Origin: Setophaga petechia
Taxonomy: Eukaryota; Chordata; Aves; Passeriformes; Parulidae
Length of the DNA: 64,000 nucleotides
Assembly: GCA_024362935.1 (NCBI GenBank)
Contig: JANCRA010000007.1
Location: 17,454,003 to 17,518,002 of the forward strand
Direction of reading: 5' to 3'
Position 1 is the stretch's first letter; each line of letters begins with the position of its first letter. This document shows positions 11,501 to 24,645 of the stretch, piece by piece. The notes below the pieces were generated by a model. That model had not been told where the DNA came from, ran no database searches, and saw only the letters and a program-made list of their open reading frames with translations. Made by a program: the position numbers and the translations under genes.

Positions 11501-13841
11501 TATTTTCTTCATACTTTGCCACTTGCAGTTAGCTGGGAATTTTAAGTCTTCTACATTCAAGAGAGATGGAGTTTTAACCAACTTTTTATTTAATTATTTT
11601 AGGTTAAAAACAGAGGAGAAGAAATAGAAGTCTTACAAGCAGATTCAGTAGTATGCAGAACAGCATTTAAGCTTTGGCTTCACTTTAAATACTGTCAGAA
11701 CTATTAAGTATCTATATATATGCAAGATTTGTAATGTGTCTGGCTGGTATTCACATGGTTTCTGAAATAATGTTTCCATGTCAGTTTGCTAAATGCCTGG
11801 AATGTTGCTACACACTTTACATTACTTTTTTGAAACAGTGAACAGGAAAAACTTAGGTTTGACAAATAAGAGTGTATAGAGTATTTCCTCAGAAGTACTT
11901 CCCTGGGCTAGAATTTTGAGCCCTGAAACTGCTGATGTAGAAATACAGGAAATAATGGAATTACTGAAAGAAAAAATAAAGAAGCAAGGAGTTCTACATG
12001 AAGGAGAAATCTCTCATTCATGCCTTGTACTAAAACAAGGACGATAAAGTGAAATAGAAACATAGTGATCAATGGTATTTCAATGCAGTCGTCTGAATAA
12101 TGTATGAAATAATTTACTGTTGAGGATGGGAACATCTCTCAAGCATTAGCCACATGAGTAGGATGTGTATTGGTGGTTCTGTTATATATTGTGGAGGAAG
12201 GATATAAACCTGTGTTCTTCAGGGCACAAGCAAATTACTTGGAAACCCTATTTGTCCGTCATGACTGTTCTTACAAAATACTTTTGTCTTTGCCCTTAAA
12301 TTATTGTCTTACACCCGGGAGTGCCGTTATGTATAATTCATTTAATGAAATAAACAGTTTTGCCATAAGAGCATTCTATTACAAACACCTGAAAAAATGA
12401 AGCAACAAATCTGATGCCATCCCTTGATGAGATACCTTTTTATAAAACTTTGCTTTCTTTCCATCATTTATGGAGTCCTGAAGCAAATTAGTCTCTTTCA
12501 TTCAACGGATGTTTGTGTATTTGAAGCATTGTTGATAATTCAGACATGCTAATTAACATGAAGCCTGACAGATCCAGGATGAATATTCTGAAATTTCTGA
12601 GGTCCCATGTAATCCACCAAAACCATTTCTTTCCAGCTTTGCTTTTGTTACATGGGCAAAAGTCCTTCTCATATTCTCTGTGCTTTCTTAACCCCTGCCT
12701 CCCCTTCCCAGCTGAGTCCTTTAAATGAGCATGTCAGGTTTGAAGTGTTATGATCAGTCTGTCACCTGTTTCCAATCTTTTGCTTCCCTGTGGATGACTT
12801 GTGGTGTTTTCAAGCTGGAGTCCTCATTTTCCTTTCATTCTTTTTCCTGAAAAAGTCTCATTATTTGGCTACCATATCACTAAATCCTTCTCATTTACAG
12901 ACATGGTATCATCTGACTCTTTGGCTTCTTTGTAAGTTCTGTTTTTATTTATAAACATTTGTGTCTGTTCCTTCCCCTTCATTCTTGCTTCTTGATGCTT
13001 GACTGTATCTGAGTACAGCTAGTATAAAGAAAGCAGTCCCATAGAAGTTCACTCTTCTTTTTCTCAGACTGTCAGAAATCTTCTTGCTTTTAATTTCTTT
13101 CCCCTCCTTCTGCCTCTTTCTGGATGCATCAGTTTAAGTTTTTTCCCTAAAAGACCTCAGACTACAGGAGAGAGGTGTCTGCCTTTAGTTTTCTTATTTT
13201 TCTCCCTGTGTTCCATCCCTGAGTTTTGCTCATTTCTTTGTGGGGTTTTACTCACATCTTTTTTACTTTCCTGCTTTCTTGAAAGCTTTGTTTAGTGAAG
13301 CAAGTGTGAAATCAACATCTGTTATGAATTACTTTATTTTGTCAACGTTTTAAGTCCCAAAGAGTTTTGCTCTGGCCAGCTTATTCATCCCGCTGATGCT
13401 TATTTAAGAGAGTACAAGGTTAGCTTTGTGTTCCGTGTAGGGCTGCAGGAATTTGCATAAGTGCTGGAGATGCATGTGTTATGGCATTGCCATGGATGTC
13501 TGTCCTGGTACCCCAACACTTTATCTTTCTGTCAGCTTACACAGACTGGAAAAAAAATTAGGAATGTGCCTTGGCGAAGTGATCTCTTGCATTACAAAGA
13601 TGCTATTAGAACTGTCTGCTTTCATGTTTTAGAAAACATGCTATGGAAAAGTGTTTTCTTTTGATGAAGTACTTGCATTTGTTACATGTACTAACTTGTA
13701 TTTTGTGCATGCACAAAACAAATTTGAAAGAATTTCTTGCATCACTGCAGGCCTTCTCATGGTTGGAGTCAACTTTGTTTAATCTGAGGAAGACAATTAC
13801 TCTAAGAGGCTAGAGATTAATTTGAATTACCTTTTTTTCAG
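8582..13841 (+). other. GBF1: GBF1 intron 1
   Basis: After the CpG island ends at about 8870, this 5.3-kb stretch is AT- and T-rich with no recognised coding exon. It contains a short CTG/GCT run near 9095-9120, octamer motifs ATTTGCAT at 11212-11219 and 13451-13458, a duplicated 10-mer (TTGCACTGGT, about 11245-11263), and a strongly pyrimidine-rich stretch from about 12600 to 13340. The acceptor side is the T8-CAG before exon 2. Confidence 0.65.
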
Positions 13842-13947
13842 AATTGTCAGGATGGTGGATAAGAACATTTACATTGTACAAGGTGAAATCAACGCAGTGG
13901 TGGGAGCCATAAAGCGTAATGCCCGATGGAGCACTCACACGCATCTG
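13842..13947 (+). CDS. GBF1: GBF1 exon 2: end of 5'UTR and residues 1-32
   Basis: The acceptor is a T-rich tract ending in CAG at 13839-13841. The start codon is at 13852-13854, with A at -3 and G at +4, a strong Kozak context. A second AG at 13849-13850 would leave one untranslated base and is a less likely acceptor. The ORF runs 96 bases (32 codons) to CTG followed by the donor GTAAGT at 13948, so the following intron is phase 0. The peptide begins MVDKNIYIVQGEIN, continues VVGAIKRNARWSTHT and ends HL. This is the extreme N-terminus of the DCB domain, which mediates dimerisation and membrane regulation in large Arf GEFs. From memory, the mammalian protein has proline where this one has histidine at residue 31, and isoleucine at residues 9 and 15. 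The CDS proper is 13852-13947. Confidence 0.95.
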
Positions 13948-15237
13948 GTAAGTTACCTTGAGTTGTTGCCATCTGTAGCAGCTGGTGGAAACACCTATGG
14001 CAGAAACCAGCTGGCTTTGGAAAAGTACTTCAGTTTTTTGTAACACTTGTTAAAGTACTTTTGTAAGTAAAGTTGGAATACCTTTCTGCATTGTTTACAT
14101 TGTTTTGGGCATCTTGTGCCAGTGATTGCCAAAGCTACAAAACTAGGAGTCTTCTATCTTCTTATCCTGTAAATACAAAAAGCCCACATTGTATTCCATA
14201 TGGGAATCATCTCGTTTAGACTTTTATCACTGGGAATGTCAGGGAATTTCCGTATATGGTGTTATTTTATTTAGCGCAGTATTTTTATGTATCTTTTGTA
14301 CCTTCTTGGGGAAGACAGTCTTCATCACAAAAGCCATGAAATAAAAATTGGGGAAATAATTATATATAGAGTATTTTTAAACTTTTCATATGGCATAGTA
14401 TCTGTTTCAGCTCTGTTTTGTTGCTGCTGTTTATATTCCTGACTAAAACCTATCAATAGTTTCAAACCTGCTTTGGTAAAAATCCTAATCACATTGTTTC
14501 CAAGTGTAACCATGCTTTGGTGGGTTTTTGGCTGCCACAATGTAAATGTGTGGATGTTGTGCACTTCGGAATGTCACATGAGTGGCAGATGGCTGTCATC
14601 CAGCACAAGTGATTTCAGTTTGTCAAAGGGCAGGGCCCTTTTTCTTTCTAACAAGCATTTCTTCATCAGAGCTCATGGCCTCTCTCCTCGAGGTGTGGGT
14701 GCGGCTGCGCTCAGCTTGGAGAAACTGCTGCTCCTCCTTAGTTTAATGTCATAAAGATAGACTAAGGCTAAAGGATGCAGCTAATTCATATAAATATTGC
14801 ACTGTGATTCTTTCTTCAAGTTATTTTAATGGCATAAAATGTCATTGTATTTCTGCTCCCATTACAATCTGCATAGATTAACATTACAGCAAATCCAGAT
14901 GAGCCATTTCAATATGATACGCGTTAGATTTGCAGTGAAATTTATTGAATAGCAGAAGGCTGATCAGAAATACTTGTAAGGACAATAAAACCAAAGCAGA
15001 ATGCTCAGTGTTGGACCTGTGCTTTGACATTTCAGCTGTGTGATATTGGGGAGCACTGGCAGGAAAATAAAAATGCTGCTTTTGGATTTGATGGTGTAAA
15101 CATGCTGACAGTGATAAACTCAAACCACAGCACTTCTGTGAATGTGATGGTGAGGTCTTTACAGACCCATTATTAAGATTTGTCTTCAGGAATATGTTTG
15201 CCTCCTTAATTACTTGCTTCCTATGTATAACCTGTAG
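13948..15237 (+). other. GBF1: GBF1 intron 2 (phase 0)
   Basis: The 1.29-kb intron runs from GTAAGT to CCTGTAG. I see no repeat element or RNA gene in it. Composition is AT-rich with a slightly GC-richer patch at about 14560-14730. Confidence 0.9.
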
Positions 15238-15304
15238 GATGAAGAAAGGGATCCCCTGCTGCATAGCTTTAGCCACCTAAAAGAAGTGCTGAATAATATA
15301 ACAG
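15238..15304 (+). CDS. GBF1: GBF1 exon 3: residues 33-54
   Basis: This 67-base exon is flanked by the acceptor CCTGTAG (ends 15237) and the donor GTAAGC (15305). It enters in phase 0 and leaves in phase 1, with the final G beginning the next codon. It encodes DEERDPLLHSFSHLKEV followed by LNNIT, matching the DCB domain of vertebrate GBF1. From memory, mammals have glycine instead of the second serine, and serine instead of the second asparagine, so differences are conservative and the frame is clean. It follows exon 2 across a 1.29-kb intron and precedes the 48-kb intron 3. Confidence 0.95.
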
Positions 15305-18300
15305 GTAAGCTTCTACAGAAATCAGCAGGTATGTGCACCTGCTAGGGTATATGTAAGTAAATGTACAGGTGTATTTATTTGTCTTATTTACTATCCAGAA
15401 GTCATTTATTGAAGAACAAAAAAAGAGGAAACATGCACATACTTTTGGGCAAATAATATCAATGTAAACAGAAATACCACTGCTGCCACTGTCTATAGGG
15501 ATATATATAAATTTTGTGTGTGTATGTATGCACACACATTTTTATAAAGATGCATGTTTCTTTGATATACCGAAGCTTGTAGTAGTATATGAAACATGGT
15601 GTATTATCATGCATAGCTTTTTTTGTGGTTTGTTTATGACTTCTGATCTGTGAGTGATGGAAAAAATCTGCTTAGAAAGTGGTTTCTTTTTGGTTTTTCC
15701 TCATGTTCTTCGGTTTGTTAGCTTTCATCATGTAATAAGTAAACCACAGACCTCTGTTTCTGTCTCTTGGATTTCAAGTGAAAGACTTTGTGATCACCTG
15801 CACTGGAAATCTCTATTGATTAGAGAAGTAGTACACAAGGCTGTGGTGCGTTTTCTGAGCATTGTTTTTCTCGCAACCCATCTTTCTCCCCTTCCTCCAA
15901 CATCTTCTGGTTTTGTAGTTTCAGGAGTGATTGTTTAAGTGTAACCCAAGTACATGTTGAGAGTCTGGAGGTGAAGCTAATCCTAAACTCCATATGGCAC
16001 TCTGCTTGTTCTTTCCAGGATTTTTCTTACTGATTGTAATATTTGAAAGTAAACTTCATTTCTGGTCCCTTTATTACAGTGACTGCTCAGAACTGCACTC
16101 AACCTTAGTTTGAGATGGACCTTTTACATTTGTAGCTGTGAAGCATGCTTGTTCTTGCATCAGTGCTGAGTCTGGAATCCCATAAAAAGTGTGTTCTCTA
16201 GAAGCACTGTAGTGCTGCTTCCAGGTGATGGTGACAAGAGGTGCTGAGGATACGTGCCAGTTCTAAGCCTTTATTCCTTTCTCTTACATGTTTGCCTGTA
16301 AGTGAAATGCTTTGCTTTTCTCTGCCAGGTTAACTTTCTGTGGTTGTGAGCAGGATTTTTCTGTTAGATCGCGACATCTTAGGGAACTCCTGAACAGCTT
16401 GCATTTCTGGATAGTGTCTTTGTTCTGGATGTTATGCTTGTACCTGGCCTACATGACCGTCTGGATTTATGGGCATTTTTTGTAAGCTCACTCACTTTCT
16501 GTAAGATATATGTGCAGTTGCCAAAAGTGTATTGGGAGGAAATTTTACATTTCTTCCTTCTATGAGATGAATTTTTTTTTTTTTAATAAGCTTCCTGAAG
16601 TTCTTTGCCATTATTGCAAATACCTCTTCTCATCAACAAGAGCAGGGACTGTCAGGATGCTCAAATAAATGCAGTATAAGTAAATGTCAGGGACTGGCCA
16701 TTTATCTAGAGCAGCTAGGTACAATGTGCTGTTGACTTGTTGGGGAAAAAATCCAAGTTCACTATCTGCTTATGTTAGAGAAAGCAAAGTTTAATGTACT
16801 GAGAGATTCAGAGACTCCCTTTGTATTAGTCATCAGGTAAGTGTTGTTCCTGCTGAGATAATAATTGCTTGTATATGGGGATGACAGCATGTTGGTTTGA
16901 CTACATGGGATTCTTTTTACAGGTGATTTCAGCTGCACTGACTGCTATTTACTGACTAGTGTCTTGAGATAGGACATCATTGCTGTGCTCCATCTTTTTT
17001 CCATTTTAGACATGGACTTGTTCCCAAGCAATACTTTGAATGATGCAGAGTATCCTGCATCATCTTCCAGGCAATCAAAAGTCCAGTCCCCAGCATAGGG
17101 GGTTTTTGGTGACTTTTTTTTTTCCCCTAGACCTTCCTTTCATGTCTCTTTCATTAGCTCATGGAAACGCATTGCTTTTATATTTAAATTTATTCAAGCT
17201 GTAATCTTTGACATTTGAGTTAGCTTTTAGTACAATTTTGCATTTATAGTAATATATATTATGTATTTTCTCAATCCCCCAAGAACCCATTTTAATCTGT
17301 TCCGGATGCAAATTTCAGGCTGCCTTGTCCCATCTCCCCTCTTGCTCTCTCCCTCCCTTCCCCTCCCCCATGGAGCATGTTTGATCAGGTGTGGCAGGAA
17401 TATCCACTGTCAAGCTGCGCCCTTTATATTAGTCAATATTATCCTTCCTTCCCTCCCACTCCCTTCATTCTCCTCTGGGCTTTACCAGTTGATTTATAAT
17501 TTTGGAATTCTCATCGGAGTCTGTAATACAGTTTGTTCATTATTTAACCAAAACCTGTTTAATGAGCAAAGAGAGGCAATGTAAATGTTAGGCATGTTGC
17601 AGTGGAGTACCTTTTGTTCTCCTCTGAGCTAGTGGGTATTAACTCTGTCGTGACTGTGATGCTGAAATACCCTGGTCAAGGGTATAAAGATGCACTGTAT
17701 GCCCCCAGCAGCTAAAGATTCCTGTTTCAAAGTATTGCTCCTCAAGAGTAACTAAATTACATGCTGGAAAGCTTGCCTGCAGCTAAGTGTGGTATCCCAT
17801 CCTGTTGTAACCTCTACCTGTGCTCTTGGGGGAAGCATGTAGAGAAGCTGTGTTGCACAAACAGTCCCATGATTATGGTAAGAGAAACTTCACTTCTACA
17901 CTTCAGCATACCTAGCTAAGGGCCTTGAACCTGAATATTTTCAAGTTTCTCTTTAAAATTTGATAAACTTAATTTCTGTGGGAATTTTTTGTAGATTTAT
18001 AAAAAGAGTGTAATTATTTGAAAACGAACAGCATGTTCACCTCTGATCCACTGGCAGTTGATTTATTGGATGCCATTTTTACATTTTCATGGACTGTATT
18101 TTCATGTGTTTTACTATTGATAGTAGTTGGCTGAAAAACAGAAAGGAAACAGGTTCTGTTGTCTTGGGTGATGCATAAGTTAATCCAAGATAAATTTAAT
18201 AGTTGAATGCTTGCAATGCTAAGATGACCACAATAAGCTTAAATTTGATGGTGTGTGTCATATTTCTAGTGCTTAGAAAAAGCAGAAGTCAGTGTCCTGA

Positions 18301-21300
18301 ATTATGACCATATGGAAGCAATGGCTATCAAGCTTTGACCATGCATGCAAAATTGAAATATAGCTACATTTTCAAACGTTATTTTAAAACTTATGAAAAC
18401 CTTTATTGATGGAAGTTTGGATAAACGGCCACTGTCACCACAGCTTCCACTTGACTGCTCTTTAAAGTGGGCTGAGTACCCTGAAAAATATGTCTGGATG
18501 TCGAAGCATTTGTTCATTTTGTCAGTTTTGTTATGGATTTAGGTCACCAAAAAGAAGCTTCTTTTTAACATTCAGTGATAACTGAGACTGTTTCTTTCAT
18601 GAATGGTGCCAACTTAGGATGCTGTCTAGGTCAGCAGAGAAAGGTTTTATAACCACAAATAATTGGAAATATTAATTAATTATAAGCCTGCTTTTCCATG
18701 ATTTCATGAGGATTGGGTTTCTTTAAATGCTTCTCCATCTGTTGAAGTCTTCAGACCATTCTGCTATGATGTAGAGGTAAGAGCAGATACTTCTGTAGTC
18801 ATTCTCTTCATTACAGAGTTTGTGCTTTGCTCTGACCAGGGAGCTGAGTCAGTGCCCAGGAGTTTCGTGCCTGAGGTGCTGCCTGCTGGTGTGTGGGATG
18901 GCTTTGGGACAGGAATGACTGACTGCAACTGCCTTGTGCAAGTCATGACTGCAGTGGGAGAAGCAGGTGTTTGTGGAAAGTGTGTGCATCAAGAGTCTAT
19001 TTAAATAAGGTTTAAACTAGGTAAACACACCTGTGAAGAGGTGCTTGTGTATATTCTAGGTCCATGAGTGCCAGACTGCAAGGTTTGAGTCCTTTTATCC
19101 TCTTGTGGTTCAGAGTTAGTGCATTTAAACAGAAGCTGCAAAGTAAGCTGTTAGAAGCACTCTGATTTCATGCACATTCATGACATTTTAAATGAATGCT
19201 TGTACAGTGGGTTCAGAAGAATCTTTTCATGGCTTATTTCAGACAAGAAGCTGCTGCAAATCTCCATCTTTAGAGGGTTGGCTGGGGCATTAAGAGCTGG
19301 CTAAAGGTCAAATGACTGTAACCATAGGAGAACCTTTGCCCAGTGTCTGACTTAATATAGTTGTTACTGTAGCCATCAGTTTTCTGGTATGTAGACTTGA
19401 TTGCACACTCATTTTCTCATGTCTGAGCTCTGGAAACTCAGTTTTTATGGAAAACCTGACAGTTGTATAAAACAATACAGGAATTTTATCCTGATTTTGG
19501 ATTAATGTCTGAACTTTTTCTGAAAGATCTAGTTTTAAGAAATGGTAAATTGGTAGTAAATATAAATATGTGGCCTCTTCTCAGTTTTATTGAAGTGCCA
19601 AAGGTTAGAATATGAGATGTTGATTCAAGTTAAGAAATTTGAAAAAAGTAGTGTTTGTGGTTTTTTATCAAGAAGTTTAGGAATTAGACTGTATGAATGT
19701 GTGATATGTAAAGTGCTGTGATGTTTATTGCTTTACAGGTAAGAGCAATGCTGTATTTTATTTATTATTTAGCTCTTGAGTTTCTGCTGGAAGTGCCTGA
19801 ACTTACTGGCAAATAACAAATATGATGAACTGCATGCTGTGATATTTCCCCCATTGCTTGCATTGAAGGATAGAAATGTTATCTTGATCAGCCATTTAAA
19901 AAAGCTTTTTTTTCCTGTTGCATGTCTGCTTCCTATCTAAGATCTAGAACATTCACTGATCTTATAGATCTTGTCTGTTATTGTGATAACTCAAAAAAAT
20001 AAAAGGATTTTTTAAACAGATATTCATATGTGTCAACTTGGTATTTTTAATACCAAGCAATTCAGGCTAACATTTAGCTTTGTTGTATTCTCTATGAATT
20101 TTTAAAGAAGAATGGAGAGGGTATAAGGAAGGTTAGGAAGATCATGGAATAAGGCTTCTTCCATAGCTTTAACTTGGCCTTACTCTAATTATTGGATGAC
20201 CTGACACTGTGTATAAAAGTTGTAGTTTATTTCTCTTCATATTTTCTTACTATAAGAAATAAGAATATTAAGGTGCTCACTTAAATTTGATGCTTTGCTT
20301 GCAGGTTGAATCCAGACTTGATTTTTGCTAACTGTGTTCAGATAATACAGTAAAATTGTCATTTTAAAAGCAAGTTTCTAGTCAAAATGAATGCAGACAT
20401 CCTCCCAACTGCACAGAGAATGTATTTCAGTGCAGTATTTTTGCTTTGAAGCTGCAGGTAGTTCCAAATACTCTGAGTGAGATTAATCTTTTTAATCTCA
20501 TTTTAGCCCTAAATTAATCAAATCACTGTCTTATGGCTGAGGTCTTTGAGTCTTCCTCTGGGATATTTTTAGAATAGATATTCGTATTTTGGCATAGATT
20601 TTCTTTGTGTTTTCTTGAAGAAATAATAAATCAGACTTTTTCCAGATGCTTGCTAACCATGTGCTTTACTTTCTAAGTGATTTTCCCAAAGTGATGTGCT
20701 CTAAGCACTGATGTGTTCTAAGAATGGTAGCTGCACTACAACTGGGATGGGAGCTTCTCCAACCCAAAATGAACACAAGAATTGTCATAATTTCACTTAA
20801 GATTTTGTTTACTTTCTGTATGAAATAAGGAGGAAGAATGTCCTGGATAAAGAATGATTTACAGATGCACCAAGACAAGCACCATGACCTTTTTCATGGC
20901 TTTTCTGTTGTGTGTAGGGATGGCATTCATGCAGAATGTGTGAGGAGTCAGGTATGGATGGTATCACTCTGAGCTCTAATTGATTCTGTTGAATTGTACA
21001 TTGAGCCCTTCAACACAGGTTACTGAATGAAATTAGAACTCCTGAGAAGAAGCTTGTAATTGACCTATTTGTAACTAATACTGACATACAGAAAGGGAGA
21101 AACTCTGTGAAAAATGTGATAACATTTTAGCTGTTGTGATAATCTTCCCTTTTGTGTTTCTGAGTAGTAAGAAATTTAATGAATGAAATTGAAATAAGTG
21201 AATCTCAGAGTGACTCTCAGAGTATTTAGAGCAAAAAAACCTAACCAACCCAGTAAAGTGGTCTTCACACTGGATATTTCTGCATGTCTCCTGAAGTCCC

Positions 21301-22831
21301 TTATGCAGTTCGGCCCCACAACCTTTGTGATACCACTTAAGCATCCTTTCAATACAGTTCTCTGAGTACAGTTTAACACTAGAGCTTGGAGCTGAAGTCT
21401 TCCTACTATGCATGGCTAATGACTGGCAGGTACAGGCAGGAGGTGGTGCTGTTGGAAGGAATTATTTCCTGACCCCCTAATCCTTAAGGACCCAAGGATT
21501 TAGATGGACAAGCACTCCTGGCTGTTGCTTGGAAGAGTTCCCACAGTGGGTTTGTTCTGTAACACCAGCCTTCTGTTACCACTGCAGGGCTGGGCTCTGA
21601 AGAGCTGCCACATGTGCATGGTGTGCAACTGACTCTCTCTTGTTCCACGCTTGTTGAGCAATTACTTCCCCACTTGTTGGGCACTCCATTATTTCCTTCA
21701 GTTACTCCTTCTGTGTGAAGTGGAGCCATGAAGGAAATGGCTTAATGGATGTACATTAGGGGGCAATAAATTGCAGTTTGATTTGGTGGATAGGCAGTAC
21801 CAGATGCTGCATAGAAGCTAAGGTTCTTCTTAAGTCAGCCATTGAGGTTTTATATAGAGTTTTTTTGATGGTGAATTTTTGTTTGATAAGTCAAGAGTAG
21901 TGAAAAGGAATTGTGCCCATTTGCATTATAGTAAAAACCCTCTGGAAGTAGGTGTATACATGAAATTGCTTAATTCTACTAGCAGTTTACGAAGTATATA
22001 GCTCTTCTTCCTTCCTTCTTTTACCTGTCTTCTTTCTTCACTCAATAGTTGCCATCTAACCTGTTAAAAATATTGTCCTAAAAGTGATTAACTTCCAAGA
22101 AGCAATAACTTGTGTCAGAAGGAGCAGGTGCTTATTTATATAGTTACATAATATGTAATAGGACTGCCAAGAAGTGTTGATTATGCATACCCAAGGAGCA
22201 TACTGAAGTGTTTCTTGTCTCAAAGAGTGTGTAGCTTAAGAGGGTAGCAAGAGAGAGGAATCATTAAGTATACAAAGTTGTTAAACACTTGAGGGTTTTT
22301 CTTAATGATTACTTCAATTTGTCTTCAAACAGGCTGTTGTTGGCTGATCCCTAATATGGTTTATACAAAGATGTGAGTTGGAAGGAGAGGTTTGAAAGAA
22401 GATACAATTGGGCAAAGTGTCCTTTTCTTCAGGAGTAGTGCAGGGATCTGTGAAAAAGTGCTGCTTCTCTCACTGGTTAGTGTGGAATAAAAAGGTCAGG
22501 ATGAAAAGAACTAGGATGGCAGGGATTAAAAGGTAAGAATAAAAGTAGCAGACTAATGGAGAACATTGTTATTAAAATAGCAGATTGATTGGTTGAGAAA
22601 TGTTGATAGTGAGGCATGTGTACTTGGTGGCTTGCCCATTTAAAATAAACTTGGCAGGAGTTTTTTCTATTTAAGATAACTATCTAGCTTCGTAGCTGTC
22701 TGAGTGCTGCAGAATACACTATTGCTGAAGGGGTATATTTGTTTGTGCTTGGTTTGGGGGGTTTTCTTTGCAATCAGAAGGGACGTTAATCTTCGTTATG
22801 GACCTTGTCATGGTAAGTTCTTCAAAAAATG
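15305..22831. other. Intron 3 segment: no element recognised
   Basis: AT-rich unique-looking DNA. It holds a TG/CA palindromic patch at about 15516-15539 (TGTGTGTG, 8-base spacer, CACACACA) and two pyrimidine-rich tracts at 17327-17370 and 17442-17476. I see no exon or transposon that I can support. Confidence 0.5.
17327..17476 (+). repeat. Two C/T-rich tracts
   Basis: Nearly pure pyrimidine runs (for example CTCTCTCCCTCCCTTCCCCT at about 17345-17364, and again at 17442-17476) are separated by about 70 bases of mixed sequence. Such purine/pyrimidine asymmetry can form triplex DNA, but this may simply be low-complexity sequence. Confidence 0.7.
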
Positions 22832-22967
22832 TTGGATGGACAACAGCTCAGTTGGTCAGAGCACGGTGCTGATAACACCAAGGCTGTGGGTCCACATGGG
22901 CCATTCACTCAAGAGCTGGACTTGATGCTTCTTCTGGGTTCCTTTCAACTCAGAATATTCTGTGATC
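22832..22967 (+). mobile_element. tRNA-Ile-derived SINE with CR1-type 3' tail (TguSINE1-like)
   Basis: The 5' part resembles tRNA-Ile: a box A-like CAGCTCAGTTGG (22844-22855), an anticodon arm CTGATAA with anticodon GAT (about 22869-22875), and a box B-like GGTCCACATGG (22889-22899). The box A and box B changes argue against a functional tRNA. The 3' half (GAGCTGGACTTGATG, then CCTTTCAACTCAG) ends in AATATTCTGTGATCT, the typical CR1 3' end, so the element was probably mobilised by CR1 machinery. This combination is described for TguSINE1 of passerine birds. No clear target-site duplication is seen; the copy is diverged. Confidence 0.8.
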
Positions 22968-24091
22968 TGTCATCTTGCTTTTGTTAATTTGTCTTTAGAA
23001 AATGATACAATACAACAGATATGCCCAGGAAAGACATAAAACTGATGCATACAGTCCTAGGAAAGTTCTGATCATCTTTTAGATGACAGGATTTTAACTT
23101 GCTTTTCAGCACTTTTCAAAGCTACAAAAAAGACAAAATTTGATATATAAAGTCTGCAATACAGTGGCTTGAAAACAGGGTCTGAGGTTTTGTGATGTGA
23201 TGGATTCTGAAGTGATGGGAGTGTCATGGTGAGCTTTTGTTGGTATCAACAGATAATTTCTGGGGAAGAACTTTGTGAATGAATGGAAACCTGTTGTTTT
23301 GTTATAAGAGTGAGCAATTAAATATATATGCAAGTGTTTTAGGGATGGTGAATCAGTACATGTCATCACAAAATTATAGGAGATAAAAAAACCCATATCT
23401 TGAGAAGGAACAATTGTCAAGTGGTGGTGGTAGAAATGGAAAGATCTACACTGGTATTGTGTGATGTACTGTATCTATGTGACTTGGAAATGTCACTGCA
23501 AGTGTTAAAGCAACCTACTCTTGCTTTGAACTCCTAATTGGTAGATATTTCTTCTTTAGTTGAAGGACATAGGTAGACGTAGAATCCTTGTCTGTTGGAC
23601 TTTCTGAAGTTAATATGTCTGTGCTTTTTGCATGGTGCAGTTGTGAAGTTAAAACTTGTCAGTTCAATCCACTGTTGTATTCAGCGTGTTGTGAAAGAAA
23701 ATGCAGGTTGGAGACATAGGAGAGGGAGAAATAAAAATATTTAGACATTGTAAAAAGCAATAGGACTCTTAACTGCAGCTGAATAGTAGTACAAGAGTTG
23801 GAAAAAATAAAGAAATTTCAGAGCAAATTCATTGCTGAAGAAATGGATCATTCATTAATGAGGAGGAGGAAGACCACCATAGACATCCTGAAATGCTTAC
23901 CTAAATGGTTGTTTGGTAACTGACTATTGACTATTTAAGCATGTGTCACAGACAACATCAGGTTGAATTTTGCACACAGTTTCTCCCTCACTTTTATTAA
24001 CAATACAGTAAAAATCTAAAAGCGCAATTCATTCTTGTTCAGCTGCCTTTAAATTGTAGTTTTTCCTTCTTGTTGTTTCTTAATGCTGTAG

Positions 24092-24192
24092 AGTTTTGCA
24101 GCCCGTACCGGTCCGTGTTCACATGCACGAGGCCCATGTGCTGCAGCGGAAGGTCACACACTCCCTTTCACTCTGCAGCAACAGCAGCTGAT
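24092..24192 (+). other. Exon-like, CpG-containing patch (cryptic or alternative exon candidate)
   Basis: A pyrimidine-rich stretch with TTCCTTCTTGTTGTTTC ends in GCTGTAG (24085-24091), followed by sequence with five CpGs in about 55 bases, very unlike its surroundings. If spliced after exon 3 the frame stays open through GCTGATG to a weak donor-like GTACCA at about 24193. The frame has no recognised family and runs on to a stop at 24273. It could equally be a conserved regulatory element or chance. Confidence 0.2.
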
Positions 24193-24628
24193 GGTACCAG
24201 CTGTTCACATCCTTGTATTAGATGCCTGAATTTGAGCAGCTGTATGAGGCTGCTAATAAACTCTTACATGTAGTACAGTTCATATCTTGCCCACATTTCT
24301 CTTGATTGTACTCAGCCCTGGCTGGTATCTTCTTTAACATCTTTCAATTCCACCTATAAGGTGCTCCTTTTCTTCCTTGTGCTTGTCTCCACTCCTCTTG
24401 TATGATGTGTTAGTCAGATGTTTGAACAGTGTTCCAGTGCTGCAGATTTGAAAAGGAAAGGGTACCTGAAAACGTGCAAACTGTACGCAATTTAAGGAAG
24501 CAGGAACAATGTCTAGCAAAAGCATTTTAAAACTTTAAAGACTTAATGCTGTAATAAAAATAATCTAGACTGTTCTAAAGGATGTTCTTGTCCTTAAACA
24601 GTATACTTTTGGGTACAAACTTAGGTGT

Positions 24629-24645
24629 GTTTGTTTGTTTGTTTG
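24629..24645 (+). repeat. Short TTTG microsatellite
   Basis: Four tandem copies of the tetranucleotide GTTT/TTTG. Confidence 0.85.

Noticed and set aside
22844..22900. tRNA-Ile gene
   Set aside because: Box A and B are mutated, the acceptor stem does not close, and a CR1 tail follows. It is a SINE head, not a functional tRNA gene.
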